Position numbers and translations under genes: made by a program. From contig CAAGKS010000021.1 in NCBI GenBank assembly GCA_900770605.1, positions 1-17,721 on the forward strand: a stretch of 17,721 nucleotides of DNA. The letters are read 5' to 3'. This stretch comes from Clostridia bacterium. Lineage in GTDB: Bacteria; Bacillota; Clostridia; Oscillospirales; CAG-272. This document shows, piece after piece, positions 1-7,405 of the stretch. How positions within the stretch are numbered: the stretch's first letter is position 1; each line of letters opens with the position of its first letter. The notes under the pieces are model-generated. The model worked only from the letters and a program-made list of their open reading frames with translations. It was not told the origin of the DNA and searched no databases.

Positions 1-19
1 AATTCTTATTTGGTACAAT

Positions 20-219
20 ATAAGAGTAGAAACTCAATGCAAAAAGCATTGCAAAACTACTCTTATTTTTATACAATAAAGAGGAAAGGTCCGGCGTAAT
101 TCTTATTGGATTAACACATCCGATCGATAAACTGTCGACCGCCTCTTATTGTATGCATTCGAGTAAACAGGTTGAAGCATAGCCTTCGTGTAACGAGCCA
201 AAATGAGTGTCAATAAGAG
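20..219 (+). ncRNA. candidate IS110 bridge RNA region in the left flank
   Basis: Members of the IS110 group encode a bridge RNA in the non-coding end upstream of the recombinase, with separate loops pairing to target and donor DNA. Here the flank shows a perfect 10-base inverted repeat, ATAAGAGTAG at 20-29 with CTACTCTTAT at 57-66, enclosing a 6-base hairpin (CAATGC at 35-40, GCATTG at 46-51). A second perfect 9-base pair, CTCTTATTG at 143-151 with CAATAAGAG at 211-219, closes a roughly 60-base internal loop. The motif CTCTTATT/AATAAGAG recurs across the flank. Position and folding fit a bridge RNA, but no promoter or exact RNA ends could be assigned, so the call is inference. Confidence 0.4.
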
Positions 220-264
220 TAAGTGGTTCTACCTTTCAATTATTTTATCAAGGAGGAATACTCT

Positions 265-1467
265 ATGATCAGCGTAGGTATTGACGTCTCAAAGGACAAA
301 AGCACGGTATGTATGCTACGACCATTTGGTGAAGTTGTAGAAGCTCCGTACAACATTGACCACACCGAACAAGCCTTAAATACTCTAATTGAGCGTATCA
401 AGTCGTTCGATGAAGATGTAAAGGTTGTACTTGAAGCTACCGGCGGCTATCATCAAGTTGTTGTCGCTAAACTGCTTACATCAAATATTTTTACTGTTGT
501 TGTAAATCCCTACATCATGAAAAAATATTGTGCAGCAACTTTAAGAAAGGCTAAAACAGACAAAATTGACTCTATCCGAATTGCAAATTATGGCATAGAC
601 CATTGGTTTTCTATGAGCGCATATTGTTCACCCGATGAGATCTACAAAGAACTCAAACTACTGGGAAGACAATATGAACAGTATGTACGATTAAAAGTAG
701 GCTGTAAGATACAACTTGCAAACCTGCTTGACGGTGTTATGCCGGGAATCAAGAGCATACTGCAAGGAACCGTTCCGGCGTACAGTACAAAGGATAAACT
801 CTGCGACTTTGTAGAAAAGTATTGGCATTATGACAATATCAAAAAAATGAGCGAAAAACAGTTTCTTTCAGACTATGAAAAATGGACTAAAAGAAAAGGA
901 TATCGTTACAACGAAAGTCAAGCGATAGCGATATATCAGCTTTCGAAGAACAATATCCCAACTCTTAAATCCAGTACCCCATCGACCAAAATGTTGGTAC
1001 TGCAAGCGGTAAAATCGGTCAGAGAAGCCGAACTCACCTTATCTCTAATTATATCACAAATGCAAGAAATTGCAAGTACCTTGCCTGAATATTCTGTGGT
1101 TAGAGAGATGAAAGGTGTTGGGGACGTTCTTTCGGTTCGCCTAATTGGTGAAATCGGAGATGTCAGACGCTTTCGTAATGGTAGTTCTCTTGTAGCGTTT
1201 GCAGGCATTGATGCTCCACCGTATGAATCGGGAAAGTTTGTCGGCACAAATCGTAATATTTCAAAGCGAGGCTCTTCCACTCTTCGAAAAATCGGATACG
1301 AAATTATGCACAGTCTCAAAGTATCAAAACCGACTGAAGATTCTGCAGTGTATGATTTCATTATCAAAAAAGAGAATGAAGGAAAACCTAAGCGCGTTGC
1401 CAAGATCGCAGGACTAAACAAATTCTTGCGTATATATTATGCAAGAGTTATGGCACAGTATTGTTGA
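265..1467 (+). CDS. IS110 family transposase (bridge RNA-guided DEDD recombinase)
   Basis: This 400-residue protein catalyses excision and insertion of its own element. The N-terminal RuvC-like DEDD domain shows GIDVSKDK (Asp7), LEATGGYH (Glu57) and KTDKID (Asp99 and Asp102). The C-terminal Transposase_20 region starts near VREMKGVG (279-286) and includes AGIDAPPYESGK, where Ser322 is the likely nucleophile, then ISKRGSSTLR (332-341). The start at 265 is chosen because AGGAGG at 251-256 precedes it by 8 bases; an in-frame start at 223 lacks such a site and adds 14 residues that do not look like the family. Length is normal and the frame is intact, so the enzyme may be active. It is followed after 23 bases by the 3' relic of another IS110 transposase. 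Confidence 0.95.
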   Translation: MISVGIDVSKDKSTVCMLRPFGEVVEAPYNIDHTEQALNTLIERIKSFDEDVKVVLEATGGYHQVVVAKLLTSNIFTVVVNPYIMKKYCAATLRKAKTDKIDSIRIANYGIDHWFSMSAYCSPDEIYKELKLLGRQYEQYVRLKVGCKIQLANLLDGVMPGIKSILQGTVPAYSTKDKLCDFVEKYWHYDNIKKMSEKQFLSDYEKWTKRKGYRYNESQAIAIYQLSKNNIPTLKSSTPSTKMLVLQAVKSVREAELTLSLIISQMQEIASTLPEYSVVREMKGVGDVLSVRLIGEIGDVRRFRNGSSLVAFAGIDAPPYESGKFVGTNRNISKRGSSTLRKIGYEIMHSLKVSKPTEDSAVYDFIIKKENEGKPKRVAKIAGLNKFLRIYYARVMAQYC

Positions 1468-1490
1468 TTGAATAACCGTCATTCACATAT

Positions 1491-1562
1491 ATGATCGCTA
1501 CTGCAAACAAATTTTTACGTATCTATTACGCAAGAGCCAAAGGATGTCTTGTCAACACTTGA
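1491..1562 (+). pseudogene. 3' fragment of a second IS110 transposase
   Basis: Translation from 1491 to the TGA at 1560-1562 gives a 23-codon tail containing NKFLRIYYAR. This matches NKFLRIYYAR at residues 385-394 of the intact transposase upstream, and the preceding IA is also shared, but the last eight residues differ completely and many third codon positions differ. It is therefore not a simple duplication of the adjacent gene end but the C-terminus of a related, diverged IS110 recombinase. No upstream part of that gene is visible, because the intact element or the window edge replaces it. Whether the rest lies to the left of base 1 cannot be seen. Confidence 0.75.
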
Positions 1563-1830
1563 AGTCGCAAAGCGAGTTTACAAAAAATTCGGAATTACCA
1601 TTCTGAATTTTTTGTATGTTGACAACGTGACTTCGGTATAATCTTGACACGGCGAAGCACCTCTGTGCTTTGCCCTTAATTACCTTGACCAGCGCAAAAA
1701 TTTTTACAACGCGGTGGTCTTTTGGTCATGCCCTTTTTTCAACACTCAAAATTGTTTGAACTTTTCTGCTTTGTTGTTACGCCTTTTTTTATTTGTATTT
1801 TTTCAAAAAGCTCTTGACAAACAGTAACAG
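1563..1830. other. non-coding stretch with hairpins, likely relic IS flank
   Basis: No convincing gene is seen. A 15-base stem with a 4-base loop lies at 1581-1595/1600-1614, with one G-T pair, directly after the relic transposase stop, and would work as a terminator or IS-end structure. A second hairpin, GGCGAAGCAC at 1651-1660 with GTGCTTTGCC at 1665-1674, has one wobble pair. A looser one is GACCAGCGC at 1687-1695 with GCGGTGGTC at 1711-1719. The stretch is A/T-rich with several T-runs. Confidence 0.5.
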
Positions 1831-1898
1831 GTTTAGTTGGAAGTTTTTTGCCACGCTTTTTTTCAAAAAAGCGTGTGGGTTTCAGGGCAACGCCCTGA
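1831..1898 (+). repeat. truncated copy A of the dispersed intergenic hairpin element
   Basis: The stretch starts with TTTAGTTGGAAG, as in the other copies, followed by CACGCTTTTTT (1852-1862) pairing with AAAAAAGCGTG (1865-1875), and TCAGGGC (1882-1888) pairing with GCCCTGA (1892-1898). The TTGGTGGAG hairpin that begins the full element at 9076 and 9386 is missing, as is the CCTAC hairpin. The copy sits just downstream of the minus-strand RNHCP gene, so its hairpins may also end that operon. Confidence 0.65.
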
Positions 1899-1913
1899 GA
1901 AAAAACGTCGATC

Positions 1914-2243
1914 TTAATCTCTCGCTACTGTGAGCTTTATGAGAAGTGACATATTATCGGGCTGATCCTTAGCGTTGAGCGCGGCGCGGTTGCGGCGTAT
2001 CTCTCCGCATTTAGTGCATTTGTGAATGATAATAAAGCCCTTTTTAGCGTCGGGCTCGGTACGTATCGGCTCAAGCTCTCCGCGGCACTCGTTAGCTCTG
2101 TCGCCGGGGTTTACGTCAACGTGCAAGGACCACAGGCAAAACGGACAGTGATTTCTCGAGGTGTATCCGAGAGGGTGCACCTCTTTTCCACAGTGAACGC
2201 AGATAAAGGAATTATCGTTTTTGGTAAATCGTTTTTGTTCCAT
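1914..2243 (-). CDS. RNHCP domain zinc-ribbon protein
   Basis: This is a 109-residue protein of the RNHCP family, named after the motif seen here as RNHCPFC at residues 30-36. The pairs Cys15/Cys18 (CVHC) and Cys33/Cys36 (CPFC), plus Cys76/Cys79 (CTKC), could bind one or two zinc ions. The family's biochemical role is not established, so none is assigned. The start at 2243 gives a protein beginning MEQKRFTKND, typical of the family; a longer frame reaching 2303 would overlap the upstream kinase gene and is rejected. The gene begins 13 bases after the kinase stop, with only a weak GAGG ahead of it, so it is probably translated from the same transcript. Confidence 0.85.
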   Translation of the reverse strand: MEQKRFTKNDNSFICVHCGKEVHPLGYTSRNHCPFCLWSLHVDVNPGDRANECRGELEPIRTEPDAKKGFIIIHKCTKCGEIRRNRAALNAKDQPDNMSLLIKLTVARD

Positions 2244-2256
2244 AATATGCCTCGTA

Positions 2257-3159
2257 TCAGTTTTTGGGAATGGGCGGGACGAGCTCGCCAAGGAATGCTT
2301 CAAGCGCCACTCCCTCTCTCTCGGGCGTGTTGAATTTCGCGGAATAATCCATAACCTTGCGCGTAAAATCCGCGGCGGTGGTTATGGCACTGTTAAATTC
2401 GTCGCCGCGAAGCATACAGCCAAGAAGTACGCAGGCAAAGAGGTCTCCCGTGCCGGGGTAATTCTTGCGAATGCGTTCAAAATCGTAAAGCGCAGGCGCG
2501 CCGACGTCAAGACTGTCTCCGCAAACGTATAACTTGTTGTCGCCGTTGGGAATTCCCGTGATAACTATCTTTTTCGCTCCCGTAGCCTCGAGCTTTTTGC
2601 ACAGCGAGCCGAGAAAATCGCGTATTTCCCGAGTGCTCATATGCTCGGTGTCGCGGTAGGGAGTGTCGGTGAGAAAGCATGCCTCGGTCAGATTTGGAGT
2701 TATAACGTCAGCGCCCTTGCAAAGCTCGGACATACCGCGCATAAGCTCGGTGGTGTAGGTGGAATAAAGCTCGCCGTCGTCTCCCATAACAGGGTCAACG
2801 AATACGAGCGTATCCTCGTCTGCAAATCTGTCTATGAATGCGCGCACCTCGGCGATCTGCGAGTCGCTGCCGAGAAAGCCCGTGTAGATAGCGTCAAAGC
2901 GTAGTCCAAGGCGGTCAAAATGATCCGCTATCTTTTGCATAGAGGGCTGAAGATCCTCAAAATGCATATCCGTAAAGCCCCCCGTGTGTGAGGAGAGCAG
3001 GCAGGTGGGAACGGGAACGACTTGAATTCCCATCGCGCTCAGCGTGGGGATTATCACGGTCAGCGCGCATCTACCAAAGCAGGATAGATCGTGTATGGCG
3101 GCAACGCGCTTGACGGGAGAGAATCCGTCGGAGCAGCCGCCGTATATTTTTTCGCTCAT
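2257..3159 (-). CDS. pyridoxal/pyridoxamine kinase (PdxK/PdxY type)
   Basis: This 300-residue PfkB/ribokinase-fold enzyme phosphorylates pyridoxal-type B6 vitamers with ATP to salvage the PLP cofactor in the cytoplasm. Visible signatures are the N-terminal HDLSCFGRCALT segment (23-34), SSHTGGFT (56-63) near the substrate pocket, VFVDPVMGDDGELY (119-132), TPNLTEA (154-160) and GTGDLFA (236-242) with the catalytic base Asp239. Length is normal. GGAAG lies about 8 bases before the ATG. It is the middle gene of a three-gene operon, 36 bases after the membrane protein and 13 before the RNHCP gene. The exact vitamer preference among pyridoxal, pyridoxine and pyridoxamine cannot be told from the sequence. 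Confidence 0.9.
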   Translation of the reverse strand: MSEKIYGGCSDGFSPVKRVAAIHDLSCFGRCALTVIIPTLSAMGIQVVPVPTCLLSSHTGGFTDMHFEDLQPSMQKIADHFDRLGLRFDAIYTGFLGSDSQIAEVRAFIDRFADEDTLVFVDPVMGDDGELYSTYTTELMRGMSELCKGADVITPNLTEACFLTDTPYRDTEHMSTREIRDFLGSLCKKLEATGAKKIVITGIPNGDNKLYVCGDSLDVGAPALYDFERIRKNYPGTGDLFACVLLGCMLRGDEFNSAITTAADFTRKVMDYSAKFNTPEREGVALEAFLGELVPPIPKN

Positions 3160-3195
3160 TTAGTCACTTCCAATCAAGTAAAATCAGTTGCCGTC

Positions 3196-3927
3196 TCACT
3201 CAAACGCTTCTATCGCCTTTTTGTCCTTGCGAGTGAGCTTTACACGCTCGTTGTCGTTGAGGTAATCGTATATGCACATGTTAGCCAGAGCAACGTCGCG
3301 GTCCTCTGCGCCCGAATAAAAGTATTCCATATAGATCGCGATAAGCGCCCCGTCGTTTACGAGCGCTTCAAGATCCACCTCGGACTCGTCAAACTCAAAG
3401 ACCACGCGTCTGAAATTGTACATATTTTTTGTGTAGGTGTCCGTCACCTTACCGCTGCATCTGACGAGCTTTACCTTGTCCTCGTCCTCGGAGAGATTGT
3501 CGCTCTGATCCTCGGGCGTGAGGTCTATGGCTACCACAAGGGAATATTCAAACACCTCGCTCTCTCTGTCGGGGATAGCGGGAAGGGAATATTTCTCGGT
3601 GATGCCCTTGAGGGTGCTGTTGTTGTATCGTACAACGGTCTGCATCTGATTTGCCGCGGGTATTATCGCGGTCTCGGATACGAAGAAGTATCCTGATGCG
3701 CCCTCGTTCGCGGTATATTCAAGCTGTCGGGGCTGAAAAAACATATAAAGATCTTTGCCATCACGCTCGTAGGCTTCGCTCAAGGACGCGTTGGGCGTGA
3801 GCGTTTTTATGCTGCTCGGAGTGTTTCCCGAGTTTATTCTCCACAGGAGAAAAACTATAACGCTTATGCAAAAAAGCGACACTATGGCAATGAGAGCCCT
3901 TTTGAGTATTTTAAAAACTATTGACAT
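3196..3927 (-). CDS. membrane-anchored protein of unknown function
   Basis: I do not recognise this 243-residue protein. Residues about 11-30 (ALIAIVSLFCISVIVFLLWR) form one strong hydrophobic segment after a short basic N-terminus, so it is probably anchored with the rest outside the membrane. The remaining 210 residues are acidic, especially around 150-165 and 185-200, and have no visible catalytic motif or cysteine pairs. GGAG lies 7 bases before the ATG and a strong promoter lies just upstream, so the gene is real and leads the operon with the B6 kinase. A link to vitamin B6 is not shown by its sequence; shared transcription may be incidental. Confidence 0.8.
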   Translation of the reverse strand: MSIVFKILKRALIAIVSLFCISVIVFLLWRINSGNTPSSIKTLTPNASLSEAYERDGKDLYMFFQPRQLEYTANEGASGYFFVSETAIIPAANQMQTVVRYNNSTLKGITEKYSLPAIPDRESEVFEYSLVVAIDLTPEDQSDNLSEDEDKVKLVRCSGKVTDTYTKNMYNFRRVVFEFDESEVDLEALVNDGALIAIYMEYFYSGAEDRDVALANMCIYDYLNDNERVKLTRKDKKAIEAFE

Positions 3928-3967
3928 TTGCGCTCCAATTTATTATAATATAAGTGATATTATAATA

Positions 3968-3996
3968 ATTATAGCATTAAATCGCGATTATTTCAA
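3968..3996 (-). promoter_or_regulatory. sigma-A promoter of the B6 kinase operon
   Basis: On the minus strand the -35 box TTGAAA (3991-3996) and the -10 box TATAAT (3968-3973) are separated by exactly 17 bases. Transcription would start near 3961, leaving a leader of about 34 bases before the ATG at 3927. No regulatory palindrome is apparent. Confidence 0.85.
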
Positions 3997-4099
3997 GTAT
4001 ATTTTTTCGATACTGCGCCGATAATGCTTAAAATTCAGTATAATACGCGAATAATAACAGTGATCGCGGAAGCGAAAGCCGCGGTCTTTTTCGGTGGGC

Positions 4100-4135
4100 T
4101 TTTTTTGCGCCTGCCTGCGCTTTGCGGCAAAAAAA
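4100..4135. other. inverted repeat in the divergent intergenic region
   Basis: TTTTTTTGC at 4100-4108 pairs perfectly with GCAAAAAAA at 4127-4135, around a G/C-rich 18-base loop that holds a further GCGC pair. It lies between two divergent promoters, ahead of the marR promoter. It does not follow a gene end, so a terminator role would only apply to antisense or readthrough transcription. Function unknown. Confidence 0.4.
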
Positions 4136-4142
4136 TCAAAAG

Positions 4143-4160
4143 TTGTTGACAACTCAACAA
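4143..4160. promoter_or_regulatory. probable MarR-family operator
   Basis: The perfect inverted repeat TTGTTGA-CAAC-TCAACAA (7-base arms, 4-base spacer) overlaps the -35 hexamer of the promoter of the MarR gene. The length and dyad shape fit the 16-20 base palindromes bound by MarR dimers, and its place over the -35 box predicts repression. A second overlapping dyad, AGTTGT-TG-ACAACT at 4141-4154, shares the same centre region. Autoregulation is inferred from position. Confidence 0.75.
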
Positions 4161-4174
4161 AAATATGGTAATAT
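4146..4174 (+). promoter_or_regulatory. promoter of the MarR/fatty-acid operon
   Basis: A perfect -35 box TTGACA (4146-4151) is followed after 17 bases by the -10-like TAATAT (4169-4174). Transcription would begin near 4181, about 37 bases before the GTG start. The -35 lies inside the palindromic operator. Confidence 0.75.
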
Positions 4175-4217
4175 ATAGCCGCGGCCTTTATAGAAAAAGA
4201 CAACAAGGAGGTTTGTC

Positions 4218-4700
4218 GTGGAACGCGATAGACTTGATCAATTTATGTACATGGTAAGCAGCGCCTCGCGGAGCATTACCAAGATAAAGCATAATAAGAT
4301 GGAGAAATACGGACTTGGCAGCACGCATACGACCTGCCTGCGCAAGCTGTATCTTGCCGAGAGCGGATTGACGCGTACACAGCTCGCCGAGCTTTGCGAT
4401 CTTGACAAGGCGCAGATAACCAGAATCGTTAGCGATCTTGTGAAAAAAGAATTTATTATTGAAGAATCCAAGGGTACGGGATATAAAAAGAAAATTTTTC
4501 TTACGGATACGGGAAGAGAAATAACCAAAGATATCTATAAGGTTGCCCTTGAGGTAAACGAGTACGTCAGCGGAAGTATTTCACAGCAGGATATAAACCA
4601 TTTTTACAAGGTCTTCGAGGAGATATGCTCGGGACTGAAACAAGCAGAGCTGATCCTTGACGCGCAAAAGCGCGCAGATCGGTCAAAGAAAGGTGAGTAA
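4218..4700 (+). CDS. MarR family transcriptional regulator
   Basis: This 160-residue winged helix-turn-helix protein is expected to bind palindromic DNA as a dimer. The core is LTRTQLAELCDLDKAQITRI (51-70, recognition helix at its end) followed by the wing and IFLTDTGRE, the classic MarR tail of the wing. The start is the GTG at 4218, with a perfect AAGGAGG at 4205-4211 six bases upstream; no other start is as well placed. It is the first gene of an operon with an acyl synthetase, DegV and FakA, only 1 base before the synthetase. By analogy with the lipid regulator FabT, also a MarR protein, an acyl-derived ligand is plausible, but this is inferred from context rather than from the ligand pocket. 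Confidence 0.93.
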   Translation: MERDRLDQFMYMVSSASRSITKIKHNKMEKYGLGSTHTTCLRKLYLAESGLTRTQLAELCDLDKAQITRIVSDLVKKEFIIEESKGTGYKKKIFLTDTGREITKDIYKVALEVNEYVSGSISQQDINHFYKVFEEICSGLKQAELILDAQKRADRSKKGE

Positions 4701-4701
4701 T

Positions 4702-6459
4702 ATGGCAAGTAACACTAATCAGAATAACAACGTGGCGCAGAAGCAGGCAAGACTTATTACCGCGCCCAAGACCGAAAGAAAATACGAGAGAGTTGCGGAC
4801 GCATACGAGCTTTGCCGCGTGCTTGCAAAGCACGGCGATAAGATCGCGTTCAGCTACTATGATAAGAGCCGCACGCTCTGCAATCTTTCCTACGAGAGAT
4901 TTTATAACAGAGTAGTAAGGACCGCGGCAGGACTTACCAAGCACGGACTTGCAGGCAAGCGTATCGCAGTCATAGGCGAGACGTCTGTGGCGTGGCTTGC
5001 ATCATACCTTGCAGTTCTTGTAACGGGCGGAGTTATCATTCCCGTTGATAAGGAGCTTGAGATCGAGGCTATAATCGGACTTCTTGAAAGCGTTGAAACT
5101 GACGCTATCATTTATTCCGACCGCTTTAACGGCAAGTTCGCGGGCAAGGTGTCCGAGAACAGCTCTATAAAGACGTTTATTCCGATAGATCCCGATGAGG
5201 ACGAGCTTGCAAAGGACGGCGTTATTGCTTACCGCGCGATGAGAGCGAACGGCAAGGCGGACGTTGATGCAGGAAAGTTCAAGCTCTCCAGAGTGGCAAA
5301 CAGAGAAGTGCTTGCAGAGATGCTCTTTACCTCGGGAACAACGGGAACGAGCAAGTGCGTAATGCTCAGCCAGAAGAACGTATTTTCAGTCGTTACCTCC
5401 GCTGCGGCATCGGTCGACTTTAATCCCGACGACGTATTGCTCTCAGTTCTTCCAATCCACCATACCTATGAGCTCGCTTGCTTGCTCGCGGCTATGGACT
5501 ACGGCATTAAGATCTGTATAAACGACTCCTTGACGCGCGTTCTTAAAAACATTCAGTTCTTCAAGCCCACAGGACTTGTTCTCGTTCCTCTGTTCGTATA
5601 TACTATTTATAAGAAGATATGGACCGAGGCAAAGAAGACGGGCAAGGAAAAGGTTCTCAAGATAGGACTTGGCGCTTCCAAGGCGCTCAGAACAGTTGGA
5701 CTTGATAAGAGAAGAGCTATATTTGCCGAGGTGCTCAACTCCTTTGGCGGTAACCTTAAGAAGATCATCTGCGGCGGAGCTGCGCTCAACCCCAAGATGA
5801 TAGAGTTCTTTGACGATATCGGCATTCCGATATACGAGGGCTTCGGTATCACCGAATGCGCTCCCCTTACCTTCGTATCTCCTTACTATGCGCGTAAGAT
5901 CGGCTCTGTCGGCCCCGCAGTTCCTTGCTGCCAGGGTAGAATAGAGGGCGAGACGATAGGCGCTCACGGATACGTTGAGGGTGAGATACAGATCAAGGGC
6001 GACAACGTAATGCTTGGTTATTACAATAATCCCGAGGCTAACGAGGCGGTGTTCACCGAGGACGGTTGGTTCCGCACGGGAGACGTCGGATATATGGATA
6101 ACGACGGATACTTCTATATAACGGGAAGACTTAAATCCGTTATCGTGCTTGAAAACGGCAAAAATATATTCCCCGAGGAGATCGAGGAGTATCTCTCCGA
6201 TATCGAGCTTATCGCCGAGTCGGTGGTAGTTGGCAGACAGGAGGGCGCGTGCGTTGATCTCGTTGCCATAGTATATCCTAACCTCACAAAGTTTGCGGAC
6301 GATGCATCTGCCGAGGAGATATACAATGCGGTAAACGCTGAGATCAATAAGCTCAATAAGCGTATGCCCTCTCATAAGCAGATAAGAAAGCTCGAGATCC
6401 GCGAGGTTGAATTTGAAAAGACCTCGTCCAGAAAGATCAAGAGATTTTTGGTAAAATAA
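4702..6459 (+). CDS. AMP-forming long-chain acyl-CoA/acyl-ACP synthetase
   Basis: This 585-residue adenylating enzyme activates a carboxylic acid with ATP and transfers the acyl group to a thiol. The ANL-family motifs are complete: the P-loop SGTTGTSK (211-218), GFGITECAP (380-388), GWFRTGDVGYMDNDGYFYIT (455-474, with Asp461 for the AMP ribose), and the C-terminal SSRKIKRF (575-582) with the catalytic lysine. The ATG at 4702 lies one base after the marR stop, with AGGTGAG at 4691-4697 inside the end of marR; an upstream in-frame start at 4657 would overlap marR and is rejected. No membrane segment is seen. Neighbours DegV and FakA point to fatty acids as substrate; whether the acceptor is CoA or ACP cannot be told. 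Confidence 0.9.
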   Translation: MASNTNQNNNVAQKQARLITAPKTERKYERVADAYELCRVLAKHGDKIAFSYYDKSRTLCNLSYERFYNRVVRTAAGLTKHGLAGKRIAVIGETSVAWLASYLAVLVTGGVIIPVDKELEIEAIIGLLESVETDAIIYSDRFNGKFAGKVSENSSIKTFIPIDPDEDELAKDGVIAYRAMRANGKADVDAGKFKLSRVANREVLAEMLFTSGTTGTSKCVMLSQKNVFSVVTSAAASVDFNPDDVLLSVLPIHHTYELACLLAAMDYGIKICINDSLTRVLKNIQFFKPTGLVLVPLFVYTIYKKIWTEAKKTGKEKVLKIGLGASKALRTVGLDKRRAIFAEVLNSFGGNLKKIICGGAALNPKMIEFFDDIGIPIYEGFGITECAPLTFVSPYYARKIGSVGPAVPCCQGRIEGETIGAHGYVEGEIQIKGDNVMLGYYNNPEANEAVFTEDGWFRTGDVGYMDNDGYFYITGRLKSVIVLENGKNIFPEEIEEYLSDIELIAESVVVGRQEGACVDLVAIVYPNLTKFADDASAEEIYNAVNAEINKLNKRMPSHKQIRKLEIREVEFEKTSSRKIKRFLVK

Positions 6460-6536
6460 TCGGTTACGCCGATAAGCATCTGAAGCGGCGCGGGCGAGCA
6501 GATCGCCGCTGCCGTATATGAAAGGAGATATTTATA

Positions 6537-7400
6537 ATGCGTGATTACGTTATTTTAACTGATTCGGGATCCGATCTTGTTCCCGAAAAAGCAAAAGAAT
6601 TGGGTGTCCGCGTGATCGACCTTATGGTTGTTAAGGAGGGCGAAGCGCCTATTGCTGATAGCAAGATGGACATCAAGGCGTTTTACAGCTTTTTGAGAGA
6701 AAAGAAAATGGCAACCACTTCTGCTGCAAACGTTGAGACGCTTGAAGAGGTTATGGAGCAGATAATTGAAGACGGGAAGGACGTTATCTACCTTGGATTT
6801 TCCTCGGGACTGAGCAGCACCTTCAACGCAGGTCGCCTTGCGGCTGAGGAGCTCTCCGAAAAGTACCCCGATAGAAAGATACTCGCGGCAGATACGCTTT
6901 GCGCGTCTCTCGGTCAGGGACTTTTGGTTTATCTCGCCGCGCAGAAGCAAAAAGAGGGAGCTACCATCGAAGAGGTAAAGGCGTGGGTCGAGGAAAACAG
7001 ACTTCACCTTTGCCATTGGTTTACGGTTGACGATCTTATGTTCCTCAAGCGTGGCGGACGCGTAAGCGCCACTACCGCGGTAGTAGGCACGATGCTCAGT
7101 ATCAAGCCGGTTATGCACGTTGATAACGAGGGACATCTTATTAAGGTCACCACGGCTCGCGGCAGACGCGCCTCCATTGACGCTTTGCTTGATAAGGCCA
7201 AGGCAACGGCGATAGACGCGGCGTCACAAACTATGTTTATATGTCACGGCGACTGCATAGACGACGCGAACTACCTTGCTCAAAGAGTAAAGGCTGAGCT
7301 CGGCGTTAAGGAAATTTATATAGGATATACGGGCGCGGTTATCGGATCTCATTCCGGACCCGGAACGCTTGCACTGTTCTATCTTGGAACGGAAAGGTAA
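6537..7400 (+). CDS. DegV family fatty-acid-binding protein (FakB-like)
   Basis: This 287-residue DegV protein is expected to hold a long-chain fatty acid and present its carboxylate to the kinase FakA, releasing acyl-phosphate. Signatures are TDSGSDL (8-14), TTSAAN (60-65), GFSSGLSST (87-95), VDDLMFLKRGGRVSATT (164-180, with Arg172), and GSHSGPGT (270-277) with His272 near the carboxylate in known FakB structures. The TTSAAN motif differs from the TSQPS form common in FakB proteins of staphylococci. AAGGAG at 6522-6527 precedes the ATG by 9 bases. The gene is 77 bases after the synthetase and only 5 bases before the kinase, a tight pairing that supports a FakAB complex. The ligand is inferred, not read from the sequence. 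Confidence 0.92.
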   Translation: MRDYVILTDSGSDLVPEKAKELGVRVIDLMVVKEGEAPIADSKMDIKAFYSFLREKKMATTSAANVETLEEVMEQIIEDGKDVIYLGFSSGLSSTFNAGRLAAEELSEKYPDRKILAADTLCASLGQGLLVYLAAQKQKEGATIEEVKAWVEENRLHLCHWFTVDDLMFLKRGGRVSATTAVVGTMLSIKPVMHVDNEGHLIKVTTARGRRASIDALLDKAKATAIDAASQTMFICHGDCIDDANYLAQRVKAELGVKEIYIGYTGAVIGSHSGPGTLALFYLGTER

Positions 7401-7405
7401 TTGAA

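Larger units (their letters stand above)
1..1490 (+). mobile_element. IS110-family insertion sequence (ends not exactly placed)
   Basis: The element consists of a structured non-coding left flank, a complete IS110-type transposase and a very short right flank. IS110 elements lack long terminal inverted repeats and usually make no target duplication, so the ends cannot be fixed by inspection; the left end may lie before base 1. The right end is inferred to fall at 1468-1490, because transposase-like coding sequence from a different IS110 element resumes at 1491. The transposase is visibly more A/T-rich than the neighbouring housekeeping genes, which fits recent arrival. Confidence 0.8.

Noticed and set aside
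1619..1642. TTGACA and TATAAT close together after the IS relic
   Set aside because: The spacer is only 12 bases, too short for a sigma-A promoter, and no gene follows on that strand.
5443..6375. Long minus-strand open frame opposite the acyl synthetase
   Set aside because: The plus strand carries a complete, motif-rich synthetase; the antisense frame has no recognisable domain or start site and is a codon-usage shadow.
6484..6510. Hairpin AGCGGCG/CGCCGCT between the synthetase and degV, as a terminator
   Set aside because: The stem is 7 bases with a 13-base loop and no T-tract follows, so the operon probably continues through it.
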